Source: Candidatus Alistipes faecigallinarum
Lineage (GTDB): Bacteria > Bacteroidota > Bacteroidia > Bacteroidales > Rikenellaceae
Length of the DNA stretch: 64,000 nucleotides
Assembly (NCBI GenBank): GCA_019115605.1
Contig: DXDG01000009.1
Span: 96,862 to 160,861 of the forward strand
Direction of reading: 5' to 3'
The number at the start of each line of letters is the position of its first letter. Positions within the stretch are counted from its first letter, which is position 1. This document shows, in pieces, positions 17,916 to 27,384 of this stretch. Below the pieces are notes generated by a model that saw only the letters and a list, made by a program, of their open reading frames with translations, was not told the DNA's origin and ran no database searches. Position numbers and translations under genes: made by a program.

Positions 17916-19064
17916 ATGATCCGCATCCTGCTGCTTGTCGATTGTGCGAACGACTTCGATCGCAACCTGCTCCGGGGTATCGTGCGTTATTCGCGCGAGA
18001 ACGGCCCGTGGCTCTTCTACCGCCTTCCCTCCTATTATAAAAGTATAGAGAACGGCGAACGGAGTATTCTCGAGTGGGCCAAGACGTGGAAGGCCGACGC
18101 CATCATCGGGCAGTGGAACGACGATGCGATGGACCTGCTCAAGGAGCTGAACATCCCGGTCGTCCTGCAGAACTACCGCCACCGCAGCACGACCTACTCG
18201 AATTTGACGGGCGACTACGAGGGAACGGGCCTTATGGCGGCCCGCTTCTTTGCCGAGCGTCTGTTCCGAAACTTCGCCTTTTTCGGTGTCAAGGGGGTCG
18301 TCTGGTCGGACGAACGCTGCAAGGGCTACCGCCGGGAGGTGGAGCGCATCGGCGGCACGTTCCACGCCTTCGAGACCGAAAAGGACAACGAGAAGAACCG
18401 CGAGGCGTTGAGCCGCTGGCTGCGCGAGCTGCCCAAACCCGTGGCGCTGTTCTGCTGCGACGACGCCCATGCGCTGACCATCTCGGAGATCTGCAAGATG
18501 GAGAATATCCTCATCCCGGAAGATGTGTCGCTGCTCGGTGTGGATAACGACGAGCTGATCTGCAACATCTCCGACCCGCCGATCTCGTCGATCGAGCTGG
18601 AGGTCGAGAAGGGCGGCTATGCCGTCGGGAAGCTGCTCCACCGGCAGATCCGCAAGGAGCTCGTAGGCCCTTTCAATGTGGTTATCAACCCGATCCGCAT
18701 CGAATTGCGCCAATCGACCGAAAAGCACAATATCAAGGACCCCTATGTCCTGCGAATCGTCAAGTACATCGAGCAGCATATCACCACCGACCTGACGATC
18801 GAGTCGATTGTCGGACAGATTCCCCTTTCGCGGCGTAATATCGAGCTGAAGTTCAGGCAGGTGATGAACACCTCGATCTATCAGTATGTGCTCAAGTGCC
18901 GCGTGAACCGCTTTGCCAACCTGCTGCTGACGACCGACCTCCCGCTGGCCGAGATTGCCGGCGAGGCGGGATTCCGCGACTACAACAACATATCGCGCAT
19001 CTTCAAAAAATTCATGGGGTGCTCCCCGATCGAATACCGCCAGCGGCGCTCCGCTGGCAAATAG
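17916..19064 (+). CDS. XylR-type AraC-family transcriptional regulator
   Basis: A 382-residue cytoplasmic regulator. Residues about 1-265 are a LacI/periplasmic-binding-like sensor (IRILLLVDC, VLQNYRH, VSLLGVDNDELIC, SSIELEVEKGGYAVGKLL), as in E. coli XylR. About 275-380 is an AraC-type double helix-turn-helix (LTIESIVGQIPLSRRNIELKF then LPLAEIAGEAGFRDYNNISR). No signal peptide or transmembrane segment is present, so it should sense a sugar already inside the cell. This differs from hybrid two-component and sigma/anti-sigma control of most Sus loci. The stop codon lies 2 nt before the first of four matching composite operators (19067, 20341, 37437, 45677), which makes it the leading candidate to control the whole locus. 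Co-transcribed with the flavin oxidoreductase. Confidence 0.92.
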   Translation: MIRILLLVDCANDFDRNLLRGIVRYSRENGPWLFYRLPSYYKSIENGERSILEWAKTWKADAIIGQWNDDAMDLLKELNIPVVLQNYRHRSTTYSNLTGDYEGTGLMAARFFAERLFRNFAFFGVKGVVWSDERCKGYRREVERIGGTFHAFETEKDNEKNREALSRWLRELPKPVALFCCDDAHALTISEICKMENILIPEDVSLLGVDNDELICNISDPPISSIELEVEKGGYAVGKLLHRQIRKELVGPFNVVINPIRIELRQSTEKHNIKDPYVLRIVKYIEQHITTDLTIESIVGQIPLSRRNIELKFRQVMNTSIYQYVLKCRVNRFANLLLTTDLPLAEIAGEAGFRDYNNISRIFKKFMGCSPIEYRQRRSAGK

Positions 19065-19066
19065 TG

Positions 19067-19094
19067 CGTTTTTCGAAGGGCCCTTTGCGCTTTT
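19067..19094 (+). promoter_or_regulatory. Composite operator A, upstream of the esterase-like gene
   Basis: Two half-sites, CGTTTTTCGAA (19067-19077) and TTTGCGCTTTT (19084-19094), are separated by 6 nt. The CG of each half is 21 bp apart. The site ends 27 nt before the -7 box at 19122. Sites B, C and D share the same layout. Proposed binding site of the regulator at 17916-19064. Confidence 0.65.
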
Positions 19095-19121
19095 TGCCGT
19101 CCGCCTTGCAGTCCCGATCCC

Positions 19122-19129
19122 TATCTTTG
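19122..19129 (+). promoter_or_regulatory. -7 promoter element of the esterase-like gene
   Basis: TATCTTTG fits TAnnTTTG, 35 nt before the ATG at 19165 and 55 nt from the start of operator A to the start of the box. Confidence 0.62.
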
Positions 19130-19164
19130 CAATAAGGGGACACTTCTCCCCGGAATGCGCCGCC

Positions 19165-20334
19165 ATGTACCCATTGAGACGATTCACCGCCATGCTTTGT
19201 CTCGGCGCCCTGCTTGCGGGATGCACCGCGGCGGCGCCCGGGACGGAACGGTCGCTTTCCCGCCGGCTCCTCGACTCCTGCAGCAAGCCTCCCGAAGCCT
19301 ATCGGGATGTCTATGGGGAGTATCGCTCTCCATTGCTTTTCTACAACGGCGACAGCGTGCGCACGGCCGCCGACTGGGAACGCCGCCGTGCGGAGATCCG
19401 CGCCCGCTGGGACTCGCTGCTCGGAGCCTGGCCGCCGCTCATTACGGGACAACGCTTCGAGTTTGTCGATACGCTACCTGGGGCCGGTTTCGACCGCTAT
19501 CGCGTGCGGTTCCGCTGGCTGCCTGCGGATACGACCGAAGGGTATCTGCTCGTCCCGCACCGCGCAGGCCGCAAACCCGCCGTCATCACCCTTTTCTATG
19601 AGCCTAAAACGGCCGTCGGCCTGGGTGGAAAACCCTGCCGGGATTTTGCACTCCGCCTTGCCGAACGGGGCTTTGTCGCGCTCTCGCTCGGGACGACGCG
19701 AACCACCCGCAACCGAACCTATTCGCTCTACTATCCCTCGATCGACCGTGCGACGCTGCAGCCGCTCTCGGCGCTGGCCTGTGCCGCGGCGAATGCCTGG
19801 GAGACACTGGCCCGCTTCCCGGAGGTCGACTCCACGCGCATCGGTGTCATGGGCCACTCCTACGGGGGCAAGTGGGCGATGTTCGCTTCGTGCCTGTGGG
19901 AGAAGTTTGCCTGTGCCGTCTGGGGCGATCCCGGGGTGGTCTTCGACGAGACGAAGGGCGGTTATGTCAATTACTGGGAGCCCTGGTATCTGGGGTACTA
20001 TCCGCCGCCCTGGGAGCACACCTGGTCCGATGAGGGCCCGGCAAACGCCCGCGGTGCTTACCCCGTGCTGCGCCGTGAAGGCCGCGATCTGCATGAGCTG
20101 CACGCCCTGATGGCGCCGCGTCCGTTCCTCGTGTCGGGCGGCTGTGCGGACGGTCCCGAGCGCTGGACGGCGCTCAACCATACGGTGGCCGTAAACCGGC
20201 TGCTCGGATACGAGGACCGTGTCGCGATGACGAACCGTCCGCTGCACGATCCCGACTCGCTCTCGAACGAAGTGGCCTACGCGTTTTTCGAAAGATGGTT
20301 GTCTTCAGAGGATCCGAAGGGGCAAAAAGAGTGA
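19165..20334 (+). CDS. Alpha/beta-hydrolase lipoprotein (esterase-like)
   Basis: A 389-residue protein with a lipoprotein signal (LGALLAGC, Cys near 16). The nucleophile elbow is GHSYGGKWA, inside the segment VDSTRIGVMGHSYGG. The acid could be the Asp of SGGCADGPERW and the His that of RPLHDPDS, giving a plausible Ser-Asp-His triad. This places it with dienelactone-hydrolase/acetyl-xylan-esterase-like enzymes, which remove acyl or methyl ester groups from glycans. The longer open frame from 18955 overlaps the regulator gene; the ATG at 19165 was chosen from the promoter and the lipobox. It has its own operator and promoter, separate from the Sus operon 259 nt downstream. The actual substrate is not evident. 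Confidence 0.8.
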   Translation: MYPLRRFTAMLCLGALLAGCTAAAPGTERSLSRRLLDSCSKPPEAYRDVYGEYRSPLLFYNGDSVRTAADWERRRAEIRARWDSLLGAWPPLITGQRFEFVDTLPGAGFDRYRVRFRWLPADTTEGYLLVPHRAGRKPAVITLFYEPKTAVGLGGKPCRDFALRLAERGFVALSLGTTRTTRNRTYSLYYPSIDRATLQPLSALACAAANAWETLARFPEVDSTRIGVMGHSYGGKWAMFASCLWEKFACAVWGDPGVVFDETKGGYVNYWEPWYLGYYPPPWEHTWSDEGPANARGAYPVLRREGRDLHELHALMAPRPFLVSGGCADGPERWTALNHTVAVNRLLGYEDRVAMTNRPLHDPDSLSNEVAYAFFERWLSSEDPKGQKE

Positions 20335-20340
20335 TATTTT

Positions 20341-20368
20341 CGTTTTTTGAATGCCGTTTTGCGCTTTT
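20341..20368 (+). promoter_or_regulatory. Composite operator B, upstream of susC
   Basis: CGTTTTTTGAA (20341-20351), 6 nt, then TTTGCGCTTTT (20358-20368). The halves are 21 bp apart and the site ends 27 nt before the -7 box at 20396, exactly as in sites A, C and D. Confidence 0.68.
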
Positions 20369-20378
20369 TTGCGCAAAA
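20357..20378. repeat. Palindrome overlapping operator B
   Basis: TTTTGCGC (20357-20364) and GCGCAAAA (20371-20378) are perfect inverted arms around six T. The left arm is the second half of operator B. It could let a dimer bind symmetrically or act as a weak terminator for the esterase gene. The other three operators lack the right arm. Confidence 0.6.
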
Positions 20379-20395
20379 ATACCGCTGCGGATGCC

Positions 20396-20403
20396 TATTT
20401 TTG
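20396..20403 (+). promoter_or_regulatory. -7 promoter element of the Sus operon
   Basis: TATTTTTG fits TAnnTTTG. It leaves an untranslated leader of about 185 nt before the susC ATG at 20594. The leader contains a modest inverted repeat (TGACGGA with TCCGTCA) and a three-codon open frame (20586-20597) whose stop overlaps the susC start. Confidence 0.62.
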
Positions 20404-20593
20404 TTTAGATAAAATCCGTAGTGCGTATTTCCCTGAACGGCACCTTCGGAAAACCTGATGTGAGAACCTTAAAAATGACCCTATGGACTCGTATTGACGG
20501 AGCCTTTCCCGGCCGGTCCGTCCGTCATGGCGGATGCCGGCATGCTGCTATGAAGAGCTATCAACCAAACCATCAACCTAATTCTATGAATCT

Positions 20594-23500
20594 ATGAAGG
20601 AACATTATTCGAAACGAGAACACGTTTCCCGGATGCGGCGTCTTGTCGCATGTGTGTTGATGTTGTTCGGAGCCGGTCTCTCGACCGCCTTCGCACAGTC
20701 GCGCATCTCGGGAGCCGTTACCGATGCCCAGGGCAATCCGCTGGTGGGTGTCAACGTGATCGTCAAGGGGACCACCGTGGGCACGATGACCACGAGCAAC
20801 GGATCGTACAGTCTGGAGACCCCCCCCCGAGCTGAAGTACTGATTTTCTCGTACTTAGGCATGAAGAGCCAGGAGCTGGCGATAAACAACCGTACGGAGA
20901 TCAATGTCGTGATGCAGGAGGATGCGGCCCGTATGGACGAGGTCGTTGTGGTCGGTTACGGTACGCAGAAGAAGGTGCACCTGACCGGATCTATTGCGGC
21001 TGTTTCCGACAATGAAATCAAGAAATCGACCGTCAGCACCATTTCGCAGGCTCTGGTCGGAAAGCTCCCGGGCCTGATCACGCAGCAGGCTACCGGTGCT
21101 CCGGGATCCGACGGCGTTACGATGCTCGTGCGCGGTTACACCTCCTACAACGGCTCGAGCCCGCTGGTGCTGGTCGACGGTGTCGAGCGTCAGATGGGTA
21201 CGGTCGATCCGAACGATGTGGAGAATGTAACGATCCTCAAGGATGCCTCGGCGAGTGCCGTATATGGTATGAAGGCTGCCGCAGGTGTCATCCTCATCAC
21301 GACCAAACGCGGTCATCAGGGCTCCATGTCGATCAACTACCGCGGTAGCGTAACGCTTTCGCAGATGACGACGATGCCCGAATTCATGAACGGTACGCAG
21401 TACATGGAGTACTACAACGCCGGTCTTGCCCTCGACAAGCTGGGCGGCGACGACGTGCCCGACTACCAGTTCACGCCCGAGGAGATCGCCATGACCTACA
21501 ACGGCGACCCGTCGGACGGTTACGAGAATACGGACTGGATGTCGCCGATGCGCCGCCTGACGCTCATGCACCAGCACAACCTTTCGGTGAGCGGCGGAAG
21601 CGAGAAGGCCCGCTACTTCGTCAGCGGCGGCTTCCGCAACCAGGAAGGTATCATCAAGGGCCATGAGGATTCGCGCGGCAACCTCCGCTCGAACGTGGAT
21701 CTGACGCCGCACGACAACCTGCGCGTGCAGCTGAACGTGGCCGCCTCCCTGCAGGACTACTACCAGCCGGGAGCCTATTCGTACGCCAACCAGGAGGGTT
21801 ACAACATCTTCCACCAGATGATGTATTCGCTGCCGTTCGTGCCGAAGTGGCTCGAGAAGGACGGTACGGTCTATCCCGTTTCGGGATACCGCGCTTCGTG
21901 GTCGGCCGCCAGCCCCGAATACGGCTCGGCCCACTCCGGATTCAGCAAGTCGCGCAACCTCCGTTTGGAGACCTCGGCCAACATCGAGTATTCGGTACCC
22001 TTCGTGAAGGGCCTGAAGCTGGGTATGTTCACCAGCTGGGACTATCATTACAGTACGGGCCGTACCTTCTCGCATTCCTATGAAGTGCTGGCCTATACGT
22101 TCCAGCGCGGTTCGAGCATCGGCGCCGATCCGTTGAGCAAGTATTCGCTCGTGAATGCGGCCGGTCTGACTACGGACGGCAACCTCTACATGGCTCATTC
22201 GAACGACCAGCGCGTCGTGCTGCGTCCGCAGATCTCCTATGCGAACAAGTTCGGCAAGCACGATGTCGGCGCGATGTTCCTCTACGAGCAGACGACCTAT
22301 TCCAGCGAGTCGATGAACGCCGGACGTCGCGACTTCCCCGTATTTGACCTCCCGGAGCTCAATTTCGGTGATCCGACGACGGCTACGAACGCCTCCTCGT
22401 CCAACAAACAGGCTTTTGCCGGTTTCGTAGGACGTCTGAACTACGCTTACGATGACAAATACCTCGTGGAGGCGTCGTTCCGCTACGACGGTTCGTACCT
22501 CTTCCACAAGGATCACCGCTGGGGTTTCTTCCCCTCGGTATCCGTAGGTTGGGTGCTCTCGCAGGAGGACTTCTTCCAGTCGGCACTCCCGAAAGTCGAG
22601 TACTTCAAGCTGCGCGGATCGATCGGTACGCTGGGTAACGATAACGTAACGGCCTTCCTCTACCGCAAGCAGTTTGCCTACAATGCCAGCAACGTGGCCT
22701 TCGGAAGCACGCCCACGTCGCAGGGTACGCTCTCCAACTCGGTAGCCTTCCCCTATGAGGATCTGACCTGGGAGCGGACGCGCACCTATGATATCGGCTT
22801 CGAGATGAGCGCCTGGAACGGCCTGTTGGGCGTTGAGTTCGACTACTTCTACAAGTATACCTTCAACATTCTGCAGTCGATCGGCGGCATCTATCCTCCT
22901 TCGCTGGGCGGCCACTATCCCTCCTATATCAATGACGGTACGTTCGACAACCGGGGATTTGAACTGGTGCTCCGCCACCGCAACCACATCGGCAAGTTCA
23001 ACTACGGCATTACGGGTAACCTCACCTTCGCCCGCAACCGGATCCTGAGCAAGCAGCAGGCCGACAATACGCTGCCGTGGAAGAACGTGCTCGGCTCGTC
23101 GCTCGGCGCCCTGTGGGGTCTGAAGTCCGACGGTCTCTACCAGACCGAGGAGGAGCTGGCCAACGCTCCGAAACCGATCGGCGTACAGCCCCGTCTGGGT
23201 GATATCAAGTATGTCGATATCAACGGCGACGGCGCCATCACGGCCGACGACTATGTGCAGATTGCCCGCAACCGTATGCCGGAGATGATGTTCTCGCTGT
23301 CGCTCGATGCCGACTACAAGGGCTTCGACCTCTCCGTACAGCTGCAGGGAGCCGCCCTTTGCGACCGCATGCTCCAGGCTACCTGGAACAACGGCGTGGC
23401 CGACCAGACTCCGCTGACCATTCCCTGGTACGGCAACTACGACAATGCTCCGCTCTACCTGGTGGAGGGTTCCTGGCGTCCCGACAACACGAATGCGGAA

Positions 23501-23791
23501 TATCCGCGTCTGACGGTAACCAAGTCCTCTTCGACCAACAACGGTAATGTATCCGACTTCTGGAAGCGTAACGGCGCTTATCTGCGTCTGAAGAATGTCG
23601 TGCTGGGTTACACCTTCCCCAAGCGTTGGGTGAACCGCATCGGCATCGAAAACCTCCGCATCTATGTCAGCGGAAACAACCTGCTCACGGCAACCGAGTT
23701 CCAATGGATTGACCCCGAAAGTATGAACGTTCCGACGGGTTACTACCCGCAGCAGCGTACCTTTACCTTCGGTGTAGACCTCTCATTCTAA
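20594..23791 (+). CDS. SusC/RagA-family TonB-linked glycan importer
   Basis: A 1065-residue outer-membrane transporter that works with the SusD lipoprotein to bring oligosaccharides into the periplasm. A signal peptide (about 1-35, ending in AFAQ) is followed by a carboxypeptidase-D-like domain (about 36-115), a TonB-box-like DEVVVVGYGTQKK, the plug with LVLVDGVERQ and KDASASAVYGMKAAAGVI, and a barrel ending in FGVDLSF. There is no N-terminal STN domain, so it should not signal through a FecR/sigma pair, which agrees with control by the XylR-type regulator. A run of nine C lies at codons 76-79. First gene of susC-susD-lipoprotein, with operator B upstream and susD 13 nt downstream. Confidence 0.97.
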   Translation: MKEHYSKREHVSRMRRLVACVLMLFGAGLSTAFAQSRISGAVTDAQGNPLVGVNVIVKGTTVGTMTTSNGSYSLETPPRAEVLIFSYLGMKSQELAINNRTEINVVMQEDAARMDEVVVVGYGTQKKVHLTGSIAAVSDNEIKKSTVSTISQALVGKLPGLITQQATGAPGSDGVTMLVRGYTSYNGSSPLVLVDGVERQMGTVDPNDVENVTILKDASASAVYGMKAAAGVILITTKRGHQGSMSINYRGSVTLSQMTTMPEFMNGTQYMEYYNAGLALDKLGGDDVPDYQFTPEEIAMTYNGDPSDGYENTDWMSPMRRLTLMHQHNLSVSGGSEKARYFVSGGFRNQEGIIKGHEDSRGNLRSNVDLTPHDNLRVQLNVAASLQDYYQPGAYSYANQEGYNIFHQMMYSLPFVPKWLEKDGTVYPVSGYRASWSAASPEYGSAHSGFSKSRNLRLETSANIEYSVPFVKGLKLGMFTSWDYHYSTGRTFSHSYEVLAYTFQRGSSIGADPLSKYSLVNAAGLTTDGNLYMAHSNDQRVVLRPQISYANKFGKHDVGAMFLYEQTTYSSESMNAGRRDFPVFDLPELNFGDPTTATNASSSNKQAFAGFVGRLNYAYDDKYLVEASFRYDGSYLFHKDHRWGFFPSVSVGWVLSQEDFFQSALPKVEYFKLRGSIGTLGNDNVTAFLYRKQFAYNASNVAFGSTPTSQGTLSNSVAFPYEDLTWERTRTYDIGFEMSAWNGLLGVEFDYFYKYTFNILQSIGGIYPPSLGGHYPSYINDGTFDNRGFELVLRHRNHIGKFNYGITGNLTFARNRILSKQQADNTLPWKNVLGSSLGALWGLKSDGLYQTEEELANAPKPIGVQPRLGDIKYVDINGDGAITADDYVQIARNRMPEMMFSLSLDADYKGFDLSVQLQGAALCDRMLQATWNNGVADQTPLTIPWYGNYDNAPLYLVEGSWRPDNTNAEYPRLTVTKSSSTNNGNVSDFWKRNGAYLRLKNVVLGYTFPKRWVNRIGIENLRIYVSGNNLLTATEFQWIDPESMNVPTGYYPQQRTFTFGVDLSF
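20820..20828 (+). repeat. C9 homopolymer inside susC
   Basis: Nine C in a row within codons 76-79, in the carboxypeptidase-like domain. As read, the frame is open. Gain or loss of one base would truncate the protein. Confidence 0.9.
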
Positions 23792-23804
23792 ATCTACGAG
23801 CGAT

Positions 23805-25493
23805 ATGAACAAGATCAAAAAATATACGGCAGGACTTCTCGCGGTCCTTTGTCTCTCGGCAACGTCGTGCGATGTGCTCGATGTGGATCCGATGGGAAGC
23901 TACAGCGAAACCACGGCCTATTCGTCCATGAGCAATCTGGACCTGTATGTCAAATACTTCTACGGCGTGCTTTATGCCAATGCCGATATCAACTGTGGCA
24001 GTTCGTGTCTGATGGACGACGGCGCGACCGACCTGGTGAAGTACTCCTGGTACAACGTGTCGGCCGGCACGATGAACAAGTTCTTCTATCAGCCCAACTA
24101 TGTTACCGAGCAGAGCAACTTCCGCTCCAACTGGTCGAGCATGTACACCTGGATCAGCAAGCTCAACGAATACCTCGAGGACCTGAACAAGGGCCTTATC
24201 AAACTCGACCCCGACCAGGTGAAGATCCGTACGGCCGAGGTCCGCTTCCTGCGTGCATTCGCCTACCAGGAGCTGGTAATCCGTCATGGCGGTGTGGTAC
24301 TGCGCAACAGCGATACGGCCGTGGACGGTCCCGATGAGCGTGCCAAGGCCCGTTCGACGGAGGAGGAGTGCTGGGACTTCATCATCGGCGAGTACCATAA
24401 GGCCGAGACCGATCTTCCGGTAAGCTGGGAGGCAGCCGAGGCCGGACGTCTGACTAAGGGCGCCGCCTGGGGCATGATCGCCCGCGCTTCGCTCTATGCC
24501 GGACGTTGGAGCGACGCCGTTACGGCCTGCAACGAGGTGCTGAAGCTGGGTTATGACCTTCTTCCCGGCAAGACTGCAGCCGATTACTACAAGATCTTCT
24601 CGACGCCGAACAACCAGGAGTTGATTCTTCCGGTCTATTTCCAGTCGGGTATCAGCATGAAGCAGCACAACTTCAACACCTATTTCTGCCCTCCGTATGA
24701 CGGCCAGCCGTACGGTGTTGCCGACAAGGTGGGTGCGTCGGCCACGCCGACCGACGAGTACGCTTCGTCGTTCGACATCATGGTCAATGGCAGCTACGAG
24801 GCCTTCGATTGGGACAACCTCTCGACGAAATACGGCAACAAGCCCTTCGACAACCGCGAGCCGCGTTTCTACGCGTCGATTCTCTACAACGACGCCACCT
24901 GGATCGGCCGCAAGCTCGAACTCTATACCGGCGGTAAGGACAATTACATGGATTTCGCTATCACCGGCCAGGACAACGTGCACAAATCGACGACCGGTTA
25001 CATCTTCCGCAAGTTCATGGACGACAGCGGCAAGGTGAACTTCACGAACATCCTTTCCGGCACCTACTGGACCGAGATGCGTCTGGCCGAGATCTACCTG
25101 ATCCGTTCGGAGGCCTATGCCCGCCAGAACCAGTTCGGCCCGGCATACGATGACCTCAAGACGATCCGCGACCGCGTAGGCCTTCCCGCCCTGACGCAGG
25201 AGGGCAACTGGCAGGCCTACCTGCAGGATCTGGCCAAGGAGCGCATCTGCGAGTTGGGTCTCGAGGGACACCGCTACTTCGACCTGATTCGTTGGGGCAT
25301 TGCCGTCGAGACGCTCAACAACAAGCGTCTGCATGGTGTGAAGATCACCAAGACGGGCGACAGCTTCAGCTACGAGCGCGTGGAGTGCGATACGCAGGAC
25401 CGCCTCTTCCCCGAGAAGTACACGATCTTCCCGATCCCCTATACCGAGCTGCAGAACAATACGTTGTGCGAGCAGAACGAGATCTGGAAATAA
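23805..25493 (+). CDS. SusD/RagB-family glycan-binding lipoprotein
   Basis: A 562-residue surface lipoprotein that caps the SusC barrel and binds the glycan. A lipobox CLSATSC (Cys near 23) is followed by DVLDVDPMGSYSE, typical of SusD. TPR-like helices are indicated by KIRTAEVRFLRAFAYQELV and WGMIARASLYAGRWSDAV. The C-terminal RagB/SusD part has TYWTEMRLAEIYLIRSEAYAR and KERICELGLEGHRYFDLIRW. Length is normal. Starts 13 nt after susC and is followed at 29 nt by the third lipoprotein. Confidence 0.96.
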   Translation: MNKIKKYTAGLLAVLCLSATSCDVLDVDPMGSYSETTAYSSMSNLDLYVKYFYGVLYANADINCGSSCLMDDGATDLVKYSWYNVSAGTMNKFFYQPNYVTEQSNFRSNWSSMYTWISKLNEYLEDLNKGLIKLDPDQVKIRTAEVRFLRAFAYQELVIRHGGVVLRNSDTAVDGPDERAKARSTEEECWDFIIGEYHKAETDLPVSWEAAEAGRLTKGAAWGMIARASLYAGRWSDAVTACNEVLKLGYDLLPGKTAADYYKIFSTPNNQELILPVYFQSGISMKQHNFNTYFCPPYDGQPYGVADKVGASATPTDEYASSFDIMVNGSYEAFDWDNLSTKYGNKPFDNREPRFYASILYNDATWIGRKLELYTGGKDNYMDFAITGQDNVHKSTTGYIFRKFMDDSGKVNFTNILSGTYWTEMRLAEIYLIRSEAYARQNQFGPAYDDLKTIRDRVGLPALTQEGNWQAYLQDLAKERICELGLEGHRYFDLIRWGIAVETLNNKRLHGVKITKTGDSFSYERVECDTQDRLFPEKYTIFPIPYTELQNNTLCEQNEIWK

Positions 25494-25522
25494 TTTGACA
25501 AATCATTCAATACGCGATAATT

Positions 25523-27370
25523 ATGAAAATGCGACATTTGATTACCGGACTGTTCGTATCGGCGCTGGCCCTCGGGGCTTGCGAAGATCCGGATGAGTTG
25601 ATCATGTCCGGCAGCGAAAATATGCAGACCCTCACCGTCAAGGGACGTCTCGTCTCGGACGAGAACGTCGAGTATGATGCCGTTGTGGACGAGACGTCGG
25701 GGGTCATCACCGTACAGGTTCCCTACTATATATCGGATACGGAGGCTATTCAGGGCGATCTGACGGCCATGAAAGTGCGTGCATCGCTTCCTTACGGCAC
25801 CCGTTTCGAACCGGGTCTGTCGGGTATTCACGATCTGGCAGCAGGTATCGAGCGCACGCTGGTTTCCGATGTGGACGGATCGCGCAAGCACTATACGATC
25901 AATGCGACCTATGTGAAGTCGGACCAGGCCTTCGCCACCCGCGTATCGCTGGCCGATACGCCCAATGCCGTCGTTTCGATCAAGGAGCCCGAGACCGATG
26001 GCGGCACCGGAATGATTACCGTCTACAAAACCTCCTCGTCGATCGACGGTGCGTTGAAGGCGGCGACGATTACCGTATCGCCCTGGGCGACGATCGAGTG
26101 CTCGGCCATGAACGAGGACGGTACGATCGACCTGTCGGAGTTCCCCGATGTCGTTGTCGTATCGCAGGACGGCTCCGTCCGCAAGACCTACAAGACGGCT
26201 GTCGATCTTCCGTCGTTCGTGCCTTCGGGCAAGGCGGGATATATCGCCTGCCTGTTCGGTTTCCAGATTCTCGAGAACAATGAATATGGCTTCGAAACCT
26301 CGAACAACCGTACGTTGGCTGTCGTTGGCGACTATCTGATTGTCAGCAACAGCGGCGACGCCTCGAAGATGGTCGTGATGAATCGCTTCACGGGCAAGCC
26401 GACGGGATTGAGCGTTAATACGACGGGTATTTCGCGGTCTCTCCATGCCATTACGAGCGATGATGCGGACCATCTGGTTGCCGTGGCCTATACGAACTCT
26501 TCGACGATGTCCGATTTTGAGATCTGGGTATGGAAGAATGGTATCGACAGCGCCCCGACGCTGATCTTCTCGAAGAGCCTGCCGGCCGATTCCTATTTCG
26601 CTCCGCTGCGCAGTGCCAACCCGGGTACGACGACCTACGACATCGGCCGTATGGTGAGCGCTATCGGCGACGTAACTTCGGGTCGGGCCATGATCAGCAC
26701 CTCCTGCATCCAGAAGATCCGTTCGGTCTTCATCCCGCTGACCGACGGAGCCGCTTCGACCTCCCAGGCCATCGTGGAGTTCCGCACCAACAGCCTCGCT
26801 TCGATGTGGTATACGACCAAGCCGGTGCTGCTGTCGATGGGTGACGACAACCTCTCGCCGGGTTACGTGTACGGCTCGGGCAACGAGCGCCGCACGGTAA
26901 CCTATGTTCCCGAGAACGGAGGCTCGGCCGTCCAGTTTACGGTTCCCACGACGCACTTCTGGCTGACCGACAAGGTTGCCGGTATTGACTGCATCGACTT
27001 CAACGGCATGCGTCTGATCGGTATCCAGAACTGCCACAAGGACGCCGCCAGCGGTATCAAGTCCGCCCGTCTGTATGTTGCCAATATTGCCGATCCGACC
27101 GCCGGAGCTCTCATCTCGGGCTTCCTCTTCGACTCGCGCGAGGGTAACCTGACGACCGGCACGGCCGATATCCCCGGAACGGGTTATGCACCCACGGGTA
27201 TGACCTCGTCCTATCCGTTCGTGTCGGGTAATGTCGTTCTGGGACAGAACGGCAACGGTACGGGCGACGTGGCCTTCGGAGCCAGCGAGGACGGCAATGC
27301 CGTACAGGCCTACATGCTGACGACGGATAACGGAATCATGGGTTACGAGATTACCCGTTACGACATTTGA
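25523..27370 (+). CDS. Surface lipoprotein accompanying SusCD (DUF5018-like, SusE/F position)
   Basis: A 615-residue lipoprotein (lipobox LALGAC, Cys near 20). The N-terminal 200 or so residues look like Ig-like beta-sandwiches (LTVKGRLVSDENVEYDAVV and a second repeat beginning near SDQAFATRVS). The remainder has a repeating beta pattern (VVGDYLIVSNSGD, HAITSDDADHLVAVAY, VRSARLYVA-type segments) compatible with a propeller. Its place directly after susD suggests an extracellular glycan-binding protein. The DUF5018 label is from memory of similar proteins and is not certain. No catalytic motif is visible. Followed by two hairpins that likely end or attenuate the operon. Confidence 0.78.
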   Translation: MKMRHLITGLFVSALALGACEDPDELIMSGSENMQTLTVKGRLVSDENVEYDAVVDETSGVITVQVPYYISDTEAIQGDLTAMKVRASLPYGTRFEPGLSGIHDLAAGIERTLVSDVDGSRKHYTINATYVKSDQAFATRVSLADTPNAVVSIKEPETDGGTGMITVYKTSSSIDGALKAATITVSPWATIECSAMNEDGTIDLSEFPDVVVVSQDGSVRKTYKTAVDLPSFVPSGKAGYIACLFGFQILENNEYGFETSNNRTLAVVGDYLIVSNSGDASKMVVMNRFTGKPTGLSVNTTGISRSLHAITSDDADHLVAVAYTNSSTMSDFEIWVWKNGIDSAPTLIFSKSLPADSYFAPLRSANPGTTTYDIGRMVSAIGDVTSGRAMISTSCIQKIRSVFIPLTDGAASTSQAIVEFRTNSLASMWYTTKPVLLSMGDDNLSPGYVYGSGNERRTVTYVPENGGSAVQFTVPTTHFWLTDKVAGIDCIDFNGMRLIGIQNCHKDAASGIKSARLYVANIADPTAGALISGFLFDSREGNLTTGTADIPGTGYAPTGMTSSYPFVSGNVVLGQNGNGTGDVAFGASEDGNAVQAYMLTTDNGIMGYEITRYDI

Positions 27371-27384
27371 TGCCAGAACCGAAT

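Noticed and set aside
20282..20292. CGTTTTTCGAA, identical to the first half of operator A
   Set aside because: It is inside the esterase gene, encoding Phe-Phe-Glu, has no second half at 21 bp and no -7 box 55 nt downstream.
20404..20593. Invertible promoter or shufflon at the Sus promoter
   Set aside because: No inverted repeats flank the promoter region at a distance suitable for inversion, and no recombinase gene is in the window.
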